The position numbers and the translations under genes were made by a program. Source: Allolobophora icterica (Eukaryota > Annelida > Clitellata > Crassiclitellata > Lumbricidae). Taken from it: a stretch of 64,000 nucleotides of DNA. The notes under the pieces are model-generated. The model ran no database searches. It worked only from the letters and a program-made list of their open reading frames with translations, and was not told the DNA's origin. The DNA is taken from positions 51,048,745 to 51,112,744 of the forward strand of contig OY744613.1 of NCBI GenBank assembly GCA_963556255.1, given 5' to 3'. Shown in pieces: positions 52,385 to 63,560 of the stretch (its first letter is position 1; every line of letters starts with the position of its first letter).

Positions 52385-53640
52385 AATGGCAGGCTGCCAC
52401 GATAGCGCATGAGGTCTCAATTATTTAATTAGGCATATAAATGGTGCATTTCGGCGCCGTCATGTATTTGTCACATACGCCATAAAGCGGGTAAGTCGGG
52501 CGCTTTATAATTGGATTTAGCCATGTTATGCTGGCAGATCTTCGCTGAAAAATGGTGGTGAATACATTTCTCTGGGAAGGGTTCCAAACTCTGAAGTCTG
52601 TTAGTGGACAGACCGACGCTACATAAATCCTCTCAGACGCACATCGACAACAGGGATTTAGGATTTGACTGATCCTTATTAGCTGTTGTGGCTGGCGACA
52701 TTTTCTGTTAGTTTGCTCTTATTCATTAATTTGCTTTTATCCTTCTTAGATTTATTATTTCATTTTCATTTTTGAACCTTTTAAACGAAAACAATTTGCC
52801 GAATTTCCTCTTTTAAGCGAGTGACTCTATCTCCGAGAGCTATTTCCCTGACAAGATTACCAATCCACTCTGCTCTGCTCTGCTCTTCTGCGCTGCGCTT
52901 CGCTCCACTCCACTCCACTCCACTCCAATCCACTTCATTCCATTCCACTCCAGTCGTTTATATTCCGATTCACCAGTTTCTAAAATAATCTATTATAATG
53001 ACTTCTAAAGCGTCGTCATCATAATGAACAAAACATCTCTAATGATTACGGTTTGAAGCGAAATCGCAGTTAACGTCAAAGACGGCAGTTGGAGAACTGG
53101 CATTTGCGGTCTACGTAGATTGTGCATTGAAGTGATAGAGCGCCTTAACACGAACGTCACTGTAAGCTTTGAGCGATGAACGAGCGGTTAACGTCTTGGG
53201 CTGTTAATCCAGAGTTTGTGGGTTCGATTCCACGCCAAGTCATAAAGATGTATCGAAATTTCTTCTGCACTTGGGGCCATTAGCAACGCAGGTATAACGC
53301 TTACAATGAATGTACGCTGTCAATGGGAATCTCAGGAAGTGAGAGGGTAGTACTGAACCGCCGCCTTCATTTGTCGAGGTAAGTTAAACGGAAGTCGTTG
53401 ACACCTCAAACCTATCCCTTCTAGTTCTTTCCATTACTCGATTATCGCAAATTGTTTTCTGTTATTTGAAATTTATATAAACAAACTTCCAGAAAAAAAC
53501 TCATCAGATCCTTGATGAGTCATCATCCAGGTATTACTATTAACTAATAATTGAGAAGCACTGTACAATCAATGCAATAAGTGTATAATGAATAACCAAC
53601 CCAACCCCATTATTTTGGACATGTTTACGCCAGTGTCTAT
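52385..53640 (+). repeat. Composite flank repeat, copy U6
   Basis: Head 'ggcaggctgccacgatagcg', then 'cgccataaagcgggtaagtc', the 'ctctgctctgctctgctctt' block, 'tctattataatgacttctaa', the SINE (53165-53405) and a tail to 53550. A decayed hAT MITE half (53570-53632) ends the copy. Confidence 0.7.
53165..53405 (+). mobile_element. tRNA-derived SINE-like repeat, copy 7
   Basis: A-box region 'gatgaacgagcggttaacg' and B box 'gggttcgattcc' (about 53220). The family body follows with 'aaagatgtatcgaaatttct' and ends near 'aacggaagtcgttgacac'. Confidence 0.8.
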
Positions 53641-54955
53641 ATCCCGTTCGGACAACGGCCGTCATTAACTTCTAGAGCTGTTGCCTACTAATGCCTTAGA
53701 CAAAACAGACCTTAGAAGTTATAATAATAATAACTTGTAGGATATGGACACCTGGATTCGTTGCGATCAACACTGGAATGAACCGTAGGTGGTTGTCATC
53801 GTGTACTGCGAGTGCTTCATTTGGTGTTCTATCATTCTTAATATTCGATGCTATATTGTACCGAACCTAGAGTTAGCCCCTGTGCAATCATCTTAAGGTT
53901 AAAACACCTACGAGACAAATTTAAGTTGAGTTCTTTTGTAATACGTTACATTATCAGGATTTAATTGCAGTTCGCTAGGCCTGGTGGCGAATCCCTTACG
54001 GCCTTTACTAAAGTGGGGTTATTTTTAGACGTCCTCGGCATGTTGCTCCAATTTTGGGTTTGGAAGTCAAGTGACCTACTCAGGCGTAGTTTGTGATCGA
54101 GCGTTGATGACGGTTAGACGTCGAGTCTGCGTCGCCACGCCACAAGCGGGCTTACATGCCATGTGGCATGGAGTTAGCGTTTTTAGAAATTAGCTCACGA
54201 TTATCAGTTACAAAGTTCTTCTTTCGAAACTAGAGTATAAAAATTTACCATACAGTTTGAGAATAGAGCTAGTCTGATGTAATGCTTTGATGTTAGAGTA
54301 GCCGCTTTAACTGGGTGTGGGTGCGCTGTAGAACCGCTTAATTGTTAGAAACGTCACTGTTTTCTGCGAACGCGAACTTTAAATTGTGATTAAATAAAGA
54401 ATCATACTGAGTACAAAAAAAGAGATAGTGGTTTCAAGTCAGTCCTTGATGTTTCAGTGGTAACGCAGGATGTAGTAAGTAGATTGCCTGTTTTGATTAG
54501 AGAGGTAATAGAGAGGTAGAGAGGTAAAAGACTTTCAAGAGAATCTCAAGGGGTCTACAGGGATTCGAACACCGTGCGAAGAAGTATCTTGCCATGGTGT
54601 CTTTGCCTGGTCTGATTTATCGGAAGAAATCACAATTAAGCCTGCCTGTTGTCAAAGACGACATCCGTCTCCCACCTGGAGCCGGTGTGTGCCTCTCCTG
54701 AAACCCGGTAGCTCCACTTCCTGGAATTAACCCCCGGATCTGGATGCAACGAACAATCCTAATGCAATTAGCCAGATTCCAAACGTAAGGCGTATTGAAC
54801 GCCTGCGGGCCAAACGGCCTGTGTGCTATGGGGATGAAGTTTGGCCACACATTGAACTGGCTCCCTCCTCCTACGAAGAAGCAAGAAAGTGCGCAACCGC
54901 CAGAGGGCGTACCGCGATAATATTTCGGGTAAGAGACTATGAAAATGTGTCAGTG
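53641..54955. other. No gene recognised
   Basis: The part 53640-53860 resembles 40150-40270. An AATAAAG signal at about 54395 and a GC-richer stretch at 54600-54860 ('cacctggagccggtgtgtgc') suggest retroelement debris, but no family was recognised. Confidence 0.4.
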
Positions 54956-55390
54956 GTTAACAGTTTCTGAACATTCGTTTGTGGATTTCTACGTGATGGC
55001 ACGAGACTGCCGGTGGAGACATTCTCCAGCTCCCCCAGTATCATCGACACACACTTTTACTGTCTACAGATATTATTATCAGAAACATTCAGTATAATTA
55101 TTAGCAGTTGAAATTCTAATATAAATTGCATTTTTCCTTTACTTGTCTTCGAAGTAAATCTCTAGGCCTAATAACAAACGAACTGAGTCTGTGTAATTTC
55201 TGCTTCAGTTAAAATTAAAACGATAAAGAAAATGCGGAAAAGTTCTTTGAATGCAAGAAATTCAGTGTCGCAAAGCCTTACATTGTGTGCAAGCCTGAAA
55301 TATGTGCTGCTAGCGTAAAAGAGAACATAAAAAACTTCTAAATGCGCGAGACAATCCATTACAAAGAGTCTCCGATTCTTCAGTTTTTGT
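54956..55390 (-). other. FReD gene 4 downstream and 3' flank
   Basis: Aligns with 960-1392 and 21040-21480 ('ggtggagacattctccagct', 'gtaatttctgcttcagtt', 'cgcaaagccttacattgt'). Probable 3' UTR and downstream sequence. Confidence 0.55.
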
Positions 55391-55762
55391 TCATTTGCTT
55401 TTAATCATCATCCGCGCTGCTTGAAGTTGGCCGTAACCATTCGGATCCAAGTGCTTCAAGGTATACCATCGAAAGTTGCTATGGCTGTAAGTGCACGTAA
55501 GACATGCCAGGAGACAGCTGCTGAACCACCATCCCGTTCGGTACTTCTGGGCGCAGTTGTCTGTAGGATTTCTGTCGTTGTCGGCATCCCAGGTCGAGAA
55601 GCTCATTCCACCATGGAACCATGCGGACGCCATTGAAGTGTTGGTGAGTGAATCTCCGGCATTTCCGCTGAATCCTGAGAGGCGAATGGCGTATTTGTTG
55701 TCCTCCGAATCAAGAGAAAATGTGGCATAATCGGCGTAAAACCATGTTCCATTTATATTTAC
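55391..55762 (-). CDS. FReD gene 4, exon 3: C-terminal half of fibrinogen domain
   Basis: The 372-nt exon starts after 'tttcatcatacag' in phase 0. It encodes VNINGTWFYADYATFSLDSE, NAGDSLTNTS, FSTWDADNDRNPTDNCAQKY, GWWFSSCLLACLTCTY and ends QAARMMIKSK. It keeps the acidic DADND calcium loop and the same CLTC motif as the other copies. With exons 60289-60583 and 59613-59851 the model is 906 nt, encoding 301 aa without internal stops. This is the cleanest gene in the array. Confidence 0.9.
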   Translation of the reverse strand, partial: VNINGTWFYADYATFSLDSEDNKYAIRLSGFSGNAGDSLTNTSMASAWFHGGMSFSTWDADNDRNPTDNCAQKYRTGWWFSSCLLACLTCTYSHSNFRWYTLKHLDPNGYGQLQAARMMIKSK

Positions 55763-55774
55763 CTGTATGATGAA

Positions 55775-56105
55775 ATATTGCATTGTATTGTATTGTATAT
55801 GGACATTTATAAAGCGCCTCTCGCGGCATAGACCATCCAGAGGTGCTCCCAATGCGCGAGACCCCGAGAGAAAAAGCAGGATTTAAGGTCAGAAAAGGAA
55901 GAAGCAACGCTACCAGAGAGAATGGTGGTGCGGACAGAAGGAGGAAGTCGGTTCCAAAGTGAGGGACCTGTGCAGGCAAAGGACCTGGACTGAGCCAGAG
56001 TAGTCCTGACACGAGGAACTAAGAGGTCAAGACGATCAGAAGATCGGAGAGTACGCAGCGAAGCGGCAGAGTGAGGAATTAGATAACGCACGTAGGCCTA
56101 CTGTG
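55775..56105 (-). mobile_element. LINE C-terminus with 3' end, minus strand
   Basis: The minus-strand frame reads SLRTLRSSDRLDLLVPRVRT, AQSRSFACTGPSLWNRLPPS and FSDLKSCFFSRGLAHWEHL. The 3' end comprises 'gcgagaggcgctttataaat' and a (TACAA)n tail at 55780-55798. It inserted 12 bases upstream of the exon 3 acceptor of gene 4, so its tail lies close to the splice signals. Confidence 0.82.
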
Positions 56106-56167
56106 GAGCAAGACCCAATTGAGACTTAAGCACAAGAATAAGCACAAGAATTGCATACGGGCAGAGT

Positions 56168-56322
56168 GATTGAGAAAGTGATCAGATTTCTAAAAAACAG
56201 TTTTAACCAATAAAAAGTAAGGAAGGAACGCTTCACGGGATAGGAGTTCTAAGAGCACATGGGAAATATATGTTACTTCCTATTGGTTAAAACAATTATT
56301 TAAAATTCTGATCACTTTCTCG
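56168..56322. repeat. Imperfect inverted repeat with a LINE-derived loop
   Basis: The arm at 56168-56220 ('gagaaagtgatcagattt' to 'ttttaaccaataaaaagtaa') is complementary, with few mismatches, to 56271-56322. The loop contains 25 bases (56239-56263) identical to 56646-56670, inside the LINE fragment downstream. Confidence 0.8.
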
Positions 56323-56519
56323 ACCACTCTAACTACCCATCCGTCACCTCATCCACGTGCCAGCCGATGCCTGCAGTCGGTCGCATATTTTCTGCTCCTC
56401 GTTTGTCTTCTTCTGTTTCATCTGTGATTCTCTATAGCGATAGGTCTCGCCAGCTGTGGCAATAGATGAACAATATTGGATGTGCTATTGTGACTTTGTT
56501 TCGACATATTTCGTTTTCA

Positions 56520-56995
56520 TGCTATGAAGCTAAACGCACAAATTAAGCTCTGGTCATACGCTTTTAGATCGCCACTGCTATGGTCCAAAGGATGTGCAAT
56601 TCAGGTGCATGAGGTTTTGGGTGCCTGTTCTGGATCGCTGCACGCGATAGGAGTTCTAAGAGCACATGGGCTTCCACCGGCATCTGTTCATGAAGTCACC
56701 CGTGCCACCATTTTAGCGCGTCTTCTTTATGCATCTCCCTCCTGGTGGGGTATGCCACCATGAGCAATCCTAATAGACTACAGCAATTTCTTCAAAGGGT
56801 CAAGCGATTGGACTATCTCCCACCCACCCCACCCCCACCCCTCATTCCCCAGCGGCATGTCGCTTTTATGTTCAAAGACGCCGATAACAGTCTTCTCCAG
56901 GCGGTCATCTGGAACTCAAATCATGTTCACCGACGCCTATTTCCACCAGTAAAACGACGGAAGTAGTACTCTCTGCGCCGTAGACCTCGTGACTT
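56520..56995 (+). mobile_element. LINE C-terminal fragment
   Basis: Frames read LRAHGLPPASVHEVTRATIL then ARLLYASPSWWGMP, and after a shift NRLQQFLQRVKRLDYLP and FKDADNSLLQAVIWNSNHVH to LFPPV. The LLYASPSWWG and N..H..H.L.PP motifs are standard for the C-terminal third of CR1-type LINE ORF2. Confidence 0.8.
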
Positions 56996-57390
56996 TGAAC
57001 TGCCAGTAAAAGACGATCAAAACTTTTTTCCCACGAGTGCTTTATAAGGGTTTCTAAGAGTAAGACTGTTTAACTTATCAGTCTAAGTGAAACATTTATT
57101 TCTCACCCTTATATGCAATGAGTTGCGGTACGACAACTCGCCATTATTCTCAATAAACGAAGTGATAACAATATCCCTACGTTCAGATAGGAAACTGTCG
57201 TATCCGAAGGATTATAATAATTAGACGTCGAATAGGCCTATCACGTCGGCGGTTAACAATCAGCGCCAAGTGTGGCAGCCGGTGAACCATTTTCAACTTT
57301 GATGAGAGCAAAAACACAGCCAAGTCTTTCTCTACTGCTACCTATATTGACTACATGGAAACGAAAATCATTGACATCCGTGAATACATA
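56996..57390. other. No gene; LINE-family leader
   Basis: The part 57190-57365 resembles 41840-42000. No exon is present. Confidence 0.4.
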
Positions 57391-58460
57391 GCTGACGGAA
57401 GGAGACGATTTCTACTATATGCCTAACCCAGGAATATGTCAGTTAAGGCCGATCACCACTAGAGATGTCATTAAGGTCATTGCTTTATCACCAGCGAAAG
57501 ACCCTCTTGACATACGTTCACTGTGGTTGATGACAGAAGCGGCCCAACTGCTGGCGCAATTCATTGACCGCATGCTCAAACATTCCTTTGCCACATAGGC
57601 CGTTTCCAGTCCATATGGAAGCACGCAACGGTCAAGCCGATCCTTGAAAAAGATGGCCACTATTCCGACACTGCATTTCTTAAAGCTTAGTGTTCTCGCA
57701 TGTAGTCAATGCCAAATATTCAAGCCAACTGGCGCTTCTGTCATTACTTGATATGTCGGCTGCATTCGAAAGAGTCGACCACGACATCTTTATTCAGCGA
57801 ATGTCGCGCTCGATTTGAATCAAGGACAGAACGTTAGTTGGCTTGAATCTTGCATAAAATGACCCAGACAATCAGATCTGTTCATTTGACAGCGGTGGAG
57901 ACGTAACCTCGGCTGGTCACGTGCGGTTTTCCATAAAGGATGAGTGATGGTGAAATACGACCAGCTGACACCACCTGCAACCTTGGAGTCCACTCGATCG
58001 GGGCTGGTTTTACAAACTGGGTCATACTAAAACCCTCAGAATCATTTCAACTTCAACCGCCGTTATCTTGGTCAACATAATTATTCATTGTCTCCAGGGT
58101 TTATTGCTGCAGCAGCCTACTGGCGAATCTGACACTTGTTAGCTAGAGCGATTAATGTAGAGCGGATACAGTAGGTGCTTAACTCTGCTGCACGTTTCGC
58201 ATATATGGCCGGATATCATCTGATGATGTCACTGATCTGCTGTGCGACAACTAACATCGGTTGCCTATTCCTCAGAAGATTTTCTACAAACTGTGCTTGA
58301 TGACTTACAAAGCACTAGAACACAATGTGCTCCGTTAACTGAGAATATTTCAAAGAAGCAATACGGTTTAGTTTTTATGCTTTTCAATAGGCCATCAGTG
58401 AACCATATCGTTACAGAAATATATTATGCTGATCCTCTCATGGAAACATTCTGGTCGTTG
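57391..58460 (+). mobile_element. Degenerate LINE copy D
   Basis: Collinear with copy C from 57612. Its upstream part (57391-57610) matches the start of copy A ('ggccgatcaccactagagat'). RT remnant 'ttgatatgtcggctgcattc' lies at about 57748. All frames are broken. It lies in intron 2 of FReD gene 4. Confidence 0.75.
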
Positions 58461-58705
58461 TGGATGATAAAAATTTCATTCCCAGATCCTTATTCGCTAG
58501 TTTCCACAGACATGGCCACAGCTAACTAATGTTAAGATGTTTCTATGTTGACTAATGTTAGGATGTTAATTAATATCATATAATTAATATCACATCATTC
58601 AACTAACATAACATTGCTGCTTTAGCTATCCATATTATTTTTTTCGCTATGATTCCCGTGTCAATGTTCCTGGGTGCGGTGTGCCATCCAGTTTTTTCAA
58701 TAAAC

Positions 58706-58708
<3 letters not shown>
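58461..58708 (+). other. Insert-specific segment with AATAAA
   Basis: This stretch is absent from the paralogous site in the gene 3 unit (junction at about 47298). It ends 'ttttttcaataaacgaatat' against the TA tract, like the 3' end of a retroposon. The family is unknown. Confidence 0.4.
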
Positions 58709-58762
<54 letters not shown>

Positions 58763-59196
58763 GGTGTAGGTGCCTATACCTGACCGGATGGCACGTGTAG
58801 TACACCTATGGAAGGATGGGTCTTGCTCCGGAAGTAGACTAGCGCCAAAACTAGCTATATAAGCGTAGGCGACATCAGGTGCCTTAGTCTGCCGTAGGAT
58901 TCTTGTTAGTGGCAGGCTGGTGCTGTTTGTTTGAGCCGACGTTGGCTTTCGTCGCCCTTGTGGCTGACACTTGTAATTTCGGACGGTCGACGCTGAAGGT
59001 CTTATTTAGACCTGTTGACTCCTGGTTTTGATGTTCTGACGTGGTTCTATTCGACGAGGCTGGTTCGCTGTCGTTGGTGATGTCTGTTTGTTCACCTGCT
59101 AGTTAAGGTATTATATTTTTCTGTTGTTCACTGTTTATTAAAATTGTGAAATCTTAAAACCCGGAACGCATTATCTTTGTCCCCTTAGACAACTTC

Positions 59197-59268
<72 letters not shown>
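58709..59268. repeat. (TA)n tract split by a solo LTR
   Basis: TA repeats at 58709-58757 and 59202-59268 flank the 444-bp LTR. Confidence 0.95.
58758..59201 (+). mobile_element. Solo LTR
   Basis: The segment begins TGTTGG and ends CCAACA, the usual TG...CA with a 6-bp inverted terminus. It contains 'agctatataagc' (TATA-like, about 58852-58863) and an 'attaaaattg' near the 3' third. Flanking bases 'atat' on both sides fit a short duplication but are ambiguous in TA sequence. It is unrelated to the 30103 LTR. Orientation is assumed from the TATA box. Confidence 0.75.
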
Positions 59269-59270
<2 letters not shown>

Positions 59271-59612
59271 AAAGAGAAATTGTTACCACATGGGAATATC
59301 CTTTTCATCAAAGCCAGATTCCTGTTGAATTGCCTTTACGGTTAAAAAAATCCAAATTAGGCCTACATGTGTCTTATTTAATTTGTACAAGACTTAATTA
59401 TTAGCTCTGAATAACCGTAATATTAATATAACACTCTATATTTCTACCGTCACTATAAAGCTAAGCGCAGGGCCTCATCTTATGGTCGTATTTCACCATC
59501 ATGAGCACCAAGTCGTGTCACAGGGATTGTTAAGAACTATTAAGACACCAGGATTTTAATACAGCAATAATTAAGTAAGCTTACTAATTGAAATATGCGA
59601 TCTTTTAAATAC

Positions 59613-59851
59613 CTCAATGCGAAGGGCATAGGCGAACCTGTTGGTCAAACGATGCATTTTTTCGTTTCCGAGCCAAAATTCGCCTCGTTTTATATCTCCA
59701 AAACCATCCCTGTATTCGATCCAGTTTCGAGAGAAGTTGAGAGATCCGTCAAAACGGTGCATTAAAACAACCCAGTCGTTTACGGTGGAGTGAAGAACAG
59801 GAACTTCTCCAAAGTCAATATCATACGCCATATGGAAAGGAACAAAAAAGA
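59613..59851 (-). CDS. FReD gene 4, exon 2: N-terminal half of fibrinogen domain
   Basis: The 239-nt exon starts after 'tttctaaaccag' (phase 1) and ends GAG|gtattt (phase 0). It encodes VPFHMAYDIDFGEVPVLHST, NDWVVLMHRFDGSLNFSRNW and GFGDIKRGEFWLGNEKMHRL, ending YALRIE. The GEFWLGN signature is intact. Confidence 0.9.
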
Positions 59852-60075
59852 CTGGTTTAGAAATATTGTGCAATCTTTCTACAAAACTGGCTGCTAGATT
59901 CAAATGAACAGATAGAGAACAGGACCTCTTAAATGTTGACTTAAACCCCGACCGACTAAACAATAACCATGCGGTTGAATAAGGGCCTGTCGTGTCGAAT
60001 AGAACCAATTCCCGACAATTCTTCCCTTTAAATAACGTTCAGGTCTTCGTGGATCCTCTTTATCTTGGGGACAAA

Positions 60076-60129
60076 ATAACAACAACAATAAAATTAATAA
60101 TAAAAATGTTGTTGTTGGTGTTGTTATTA
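60076..60129. repeat. Conserved intron 1 hairpin
   Basis: Same inverted 'aacaacaa...ttgttgtt' structure as at 48060-48115 in gene 3. Confidence 0.55.
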
Positions 60130-60288
60130 AACTTTTAATGCGCAATGGAAGCTAAAGCATTGAATTAAATCTATGATCACAGTTTCACAGAAGCACAGTT
60201 ATGAATATAAAACTCTATTACAAGTTACAGCAGACTCAGTGTTATAAATGAGTTCCAATGTCAGTACTCTGTACACGTTTCACTTTAC

Positions 60289-60583
60289 CAGTTTCCATTT
60301 TCCACGAATTCTGAGTTTGGTTCTTGATGGAACCCGCTTGAACGGTTGGAAGCTGACTTTTCATTTCCTGCAATGACTCCGTAAGGTCTCGAATACTTTG
60401 AACTTGCTTGTTTAGCTCACCAAATATCTCAACCCTTAGCTGTTGAATCTCTTCTACGATGCTGATCGACGAGTCTCCATTTTCACAGCCCTGTACAGTG
60501 CACTGACCTTTCAGTGGAAAGATCATATTAGACGTTAATGTTGCAGCAATTGCTGCAAAGTAATAAATCACACGAGAGCTCAT
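60289..60583 (-). CDS. FReD gene 4, exon 1: signal peptide and coiled coil
   Basis: Encodes a leader MSSRVIYYFAAIAATLTSNM to about LKGQC, the cysteine pair QCTVQGCENGD, and a coil (SIVEEIQQLRVEIFGELNKQ, SLQEMKSQLPTVQAG). It has NQT and ends WKMETG with donor G|gtaaag in phase 1. A proline in the coil (SQLPTV) replaces the Gln of gene 3. A TATAAAC box lies about 95 bases upstream. Predicted secreted, oligomeric lectin. Confidence 0.9.
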
Positions 60584-60676
60584 GGCGACTAAATTTCTTC
60601 TGTGAATCGACTATGAAAGAAACATGCACGGCAACTGACAACTTCTCTTTGACAAGGTACGCATCGGGTTGAAAAT

Positions 60677-60683
60677 GTTTATA
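60677..60683 (-). promoter_or_regulatory. TATA box of FReD gene 4
   Basis: TATAAAC on the minus strand, about 95 bases before the ATG, within the flank block conserved in genes 1 and 3 and the 14.5-kb relic. Confidence 0.6.
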
Positions 60684-60859
60684 CTGAACTGAACGAGGCC
60701 TTCTTGACACACGTCAGACAACGCTTTTGTTGCGTTGTATAGTTTCAACATCCGCAAGAAGATAGATTAACACGCTATTTGCCCTGCATGGTGACCATCC
60801 GTTGACGGATAGAGTTAAGCAGTAATAGGCCACGTATAATTATATCGGTGGTTGCGTGT

Positions 60860-61075
<216 letters not shown>

Positions 61076-61257
61076 TTCCGTACAAATAATGCAAACGCGC
61101 AAGTATACGTGTATTTCATGTATGTATATATGGCTTTTCTATGTACGTATGTATGCCTATTTATGTATCTGGGTCTGGTTTTATGCATTTACGTATGTAT
61201 TTATGTACACGTATACATGTTACTTTATTAATTTTTTTATCTCACCCTAGCTACAGA

Positions 61258-61447
61258 TTCACAGGCAGGGACGTAACTAGCGTTGGGCTTGGGGGGGCTT
61301 AAGCCCCCCAAACGAAGTTGAAGCCCCCCCAAACAAGTCAAGCCGTTGTATGCTTACGGCTAAAATTCGTATGAACACTGTATAAATGTTGCCATGTTCA
61401 AGGTTTAAGCCCCCCCAAACGAAAAATCCTAGTTACGTGCCTGTTCA
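61258..61447. mobile_element. 182-bp element with 4-bp duplication and an empty paralogous site
   Basis: The element 61262-61443 begins CAGGCAGGGACGTAACTAG and ends with CTAGTTACGTGCCTG, imperfect inverted repeats. It is flanked by ttca (61258-61261 and 61444-61447). The paralogous site at 49066-49075 reads 'attcacaggg' without the insert. Internal 'aagccccccaaacgaa' repeats occur in both orientations. Confidence 0.78.
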
Positions 61448-61940
61448 CAGGGCAGCATGGTAGAATGCACACTAAAAGCAAACCCCAGAATTGGTCAAAA
61501 TCCAGAAACTAAGTCCAGTAAGACAGATTCCAATTATACGTATGGGAGAGACAAGAGCAGCCGTTAATGACGCGATACAGAACCTTAGCAAATATACAGA
61601 GTATACACGTGCCTTGACATAATCATTGCAACAAAAACAAGTAAATTTAGTTAGCTGTGTTTGAAATTCATAGGATAGATAAACAATTAAGAAATATACT
61701 GTTTATGACTAGATGAAGAGATGAATACTATGTTCGTGAATAAGTGTATAGGGAAATATTCAAACCAGAACCTGTCAGAAAATCGCTATGATTTACAGGC
61801 GTCTCAAACATCACGTGCCACTATTAAACTGTACGCACTCACGTCATAAAATATCACCAAGTTTCTGGTCATATAGCATATTGTATACGACTCTGGACAA
61901 ATAATATAAAACATATAAATTAAAGCATCGAGATAATAAT
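61448..61940. repeat. Paralogous segment, no gene
   Basis: Matches 49076-49540 collinearly, apart from a 36-base stretch at about 61570-61606 that is absent there. No exon is present. Confidence 0.6.
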
Positions 61941-62700
61941 AGCAGGCTGCCACGGCAGTGCTGTGAGAACTTAATTATTAATTAGATATGCATAGTATAC
62001 GGCGCATTTCGACATCCTCATTTATATGTCACAGACGCCATAAAGTGAGTAAGTCAGGCGCTGTATAAATGGGTATAGCCATGTAATGTTGGCAGATCTT
62101 CGCAGGAAAGTAGTGACGAATACATTTCGTGGCGAAGGATTCCAAACTCTCTGATGGATCTGAAAGCTGGTTTCATTCATTTTTGCTGCAAATTTCTGGC
62201 AAACAGTTTACTTTTTCTGGACAGGTTTTAAAATAGAAAAACCGTGGCGGAAGTATGGCTATTCTCACGTAAGGACCTTGTCATAGAAAGAGTCCTAAGT
62301 ACGTGAACCCATTCTGGCGTCTAAAAACTTGAGCGATCAGACAGACGGTACATAAAGACTCTCAGACGCACAATGACATTTGGGATTTAGCCTTGGACTA
62401 ATCCCTGATATTTTCAGTGAGTTGGCTCGTTTTCATTGGTTTGCTTCTATCCTTTTGATTTTTGTCATCACACTTTCATTTACTTTGAACTGAAAATATT
62501 GCTAATTTGTTAGTCTTAACGAATGGCTCTATATCAGAAAGCTAGTTCCGTTACAAGGTAACCACTTCAGTCCGCTCTGCTCTGATATCAACTTTATCCT
62601 ACTCCACACAGCACCGTCCCACTTCACTCTAGTTCACTCCAGTCCACTCTGTCGAACGACGATCATCACTTGATTTTCATATTCACCAAAATTTAATATG
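61941..62700 (+). repeat. Composite flank repeat, copy U7
   Basis: Nearly identical to U5 from the head 'gcaggctgccacggcagtgc' to 'acgacgatcatcacttgatt'. The SINE part is missing, so the copy ends early. Confidence 0.7.
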
Positions 62701-62779
62701 CAATCCAGAACCTGCCAGATTTCCGCTATTATTTGTTAGCTTCTAAGTCGGCACACGCCACAATCGGAGAAATTGTATT

Positions 62780-63012
62780 TACTAATAGTAATAATAATAA
62801 TAATCTTTTTCTTTATTTATTCAAACCGACAAACGCAGTAAGATTACATTGAGAAATGACAGTACAATTATCAATATCTTAACTAAACAGACGTTATGGC
62901 AGCCATGCAAGGCGATCGCCCGAGCTGGGTTGCGGGAATCGAACCGCGTATACTGTTGCTCTCCTGCTGCTCTCCTGGCCATGAGTTCTACTATTACTCT
63001 ATCCCCCCTCCC
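62780..63012 (-). mobile_element. tRNA-derived SINE with (ATT)n tail, minus strand
   Basis: Read on the minus strand, an A-box-like 'catggccaggagagcag' is followed about 40 bases later by a B box GGTTCGATTCC (plus 62933-62943). It ends with 'aataaataaagaaaaagatt' and (ATT)n (plus 62785-62810). This family differs from the SINE in the flank repeat. Confidence 0.6.
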
Positions 63013-63119
63013 CAATCATATCAAAACATAAAACAAAAGTTCCTTCCAAGTTATAAAGCATATCGTATCACCATGGAAAAATATTATAAAGTTGCACATT
63101 TAAGCCTCGAGTTAACTAT

Positions 63120-63560
63120 GGAGCAGTGAAGTCACAAAAAAAGCATTTTTAAATTGAGCCAAAAGGATAATAGTACCTTCAGTCTTGTGGCTGCTGTGGC
63201 CGTTGACGTCGCCGTCCTCCTTTCGTCCCTGATACTACTGTAGGGTTGTGATTCAGTATAGGAAACGGCGTGTTTTGATGCCCTCATTATTCTGTCACAG
63301 ACGTCATAAACTGGCGTTTCCACATTTTTACCGTGCCAGACGAAAGTCGAGCGCTGCATAATTGGATATAGCCTGGTTCTCACTGGAAAGTGGTGACGAA
63401 TGCATAACCTTGCGAATATTTCCAAGCTATCAGATGGATATAAAGGCATGGTGAATTCATTTGTGCTGAAATTTCTGACTAATATGTTCGCTTTTCTAAA
63501 CATGTTTTTGGTCAGAAAAACTTTGACGGGGGTAGGGATATGCCTATATGAAGATGAACA
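63120..63560 (+). repeat. Composite flank repeat, copy U8
   Basis: Resembles U2: 'cagtgaagtcacaa', 'ttgacgtcgccgtcctcctt', 'tgtcacagacgtcataaact' and 'tggtgacgaatgcat'. No host gene is supported. Confidence 0.6.

Noticed and set aside
54617..54850. Minus-strand 77-codon frame in a GC-richer stretch
   Set aside because: No recognisable domain. GC-rich repeat debris lengthens chance frames.
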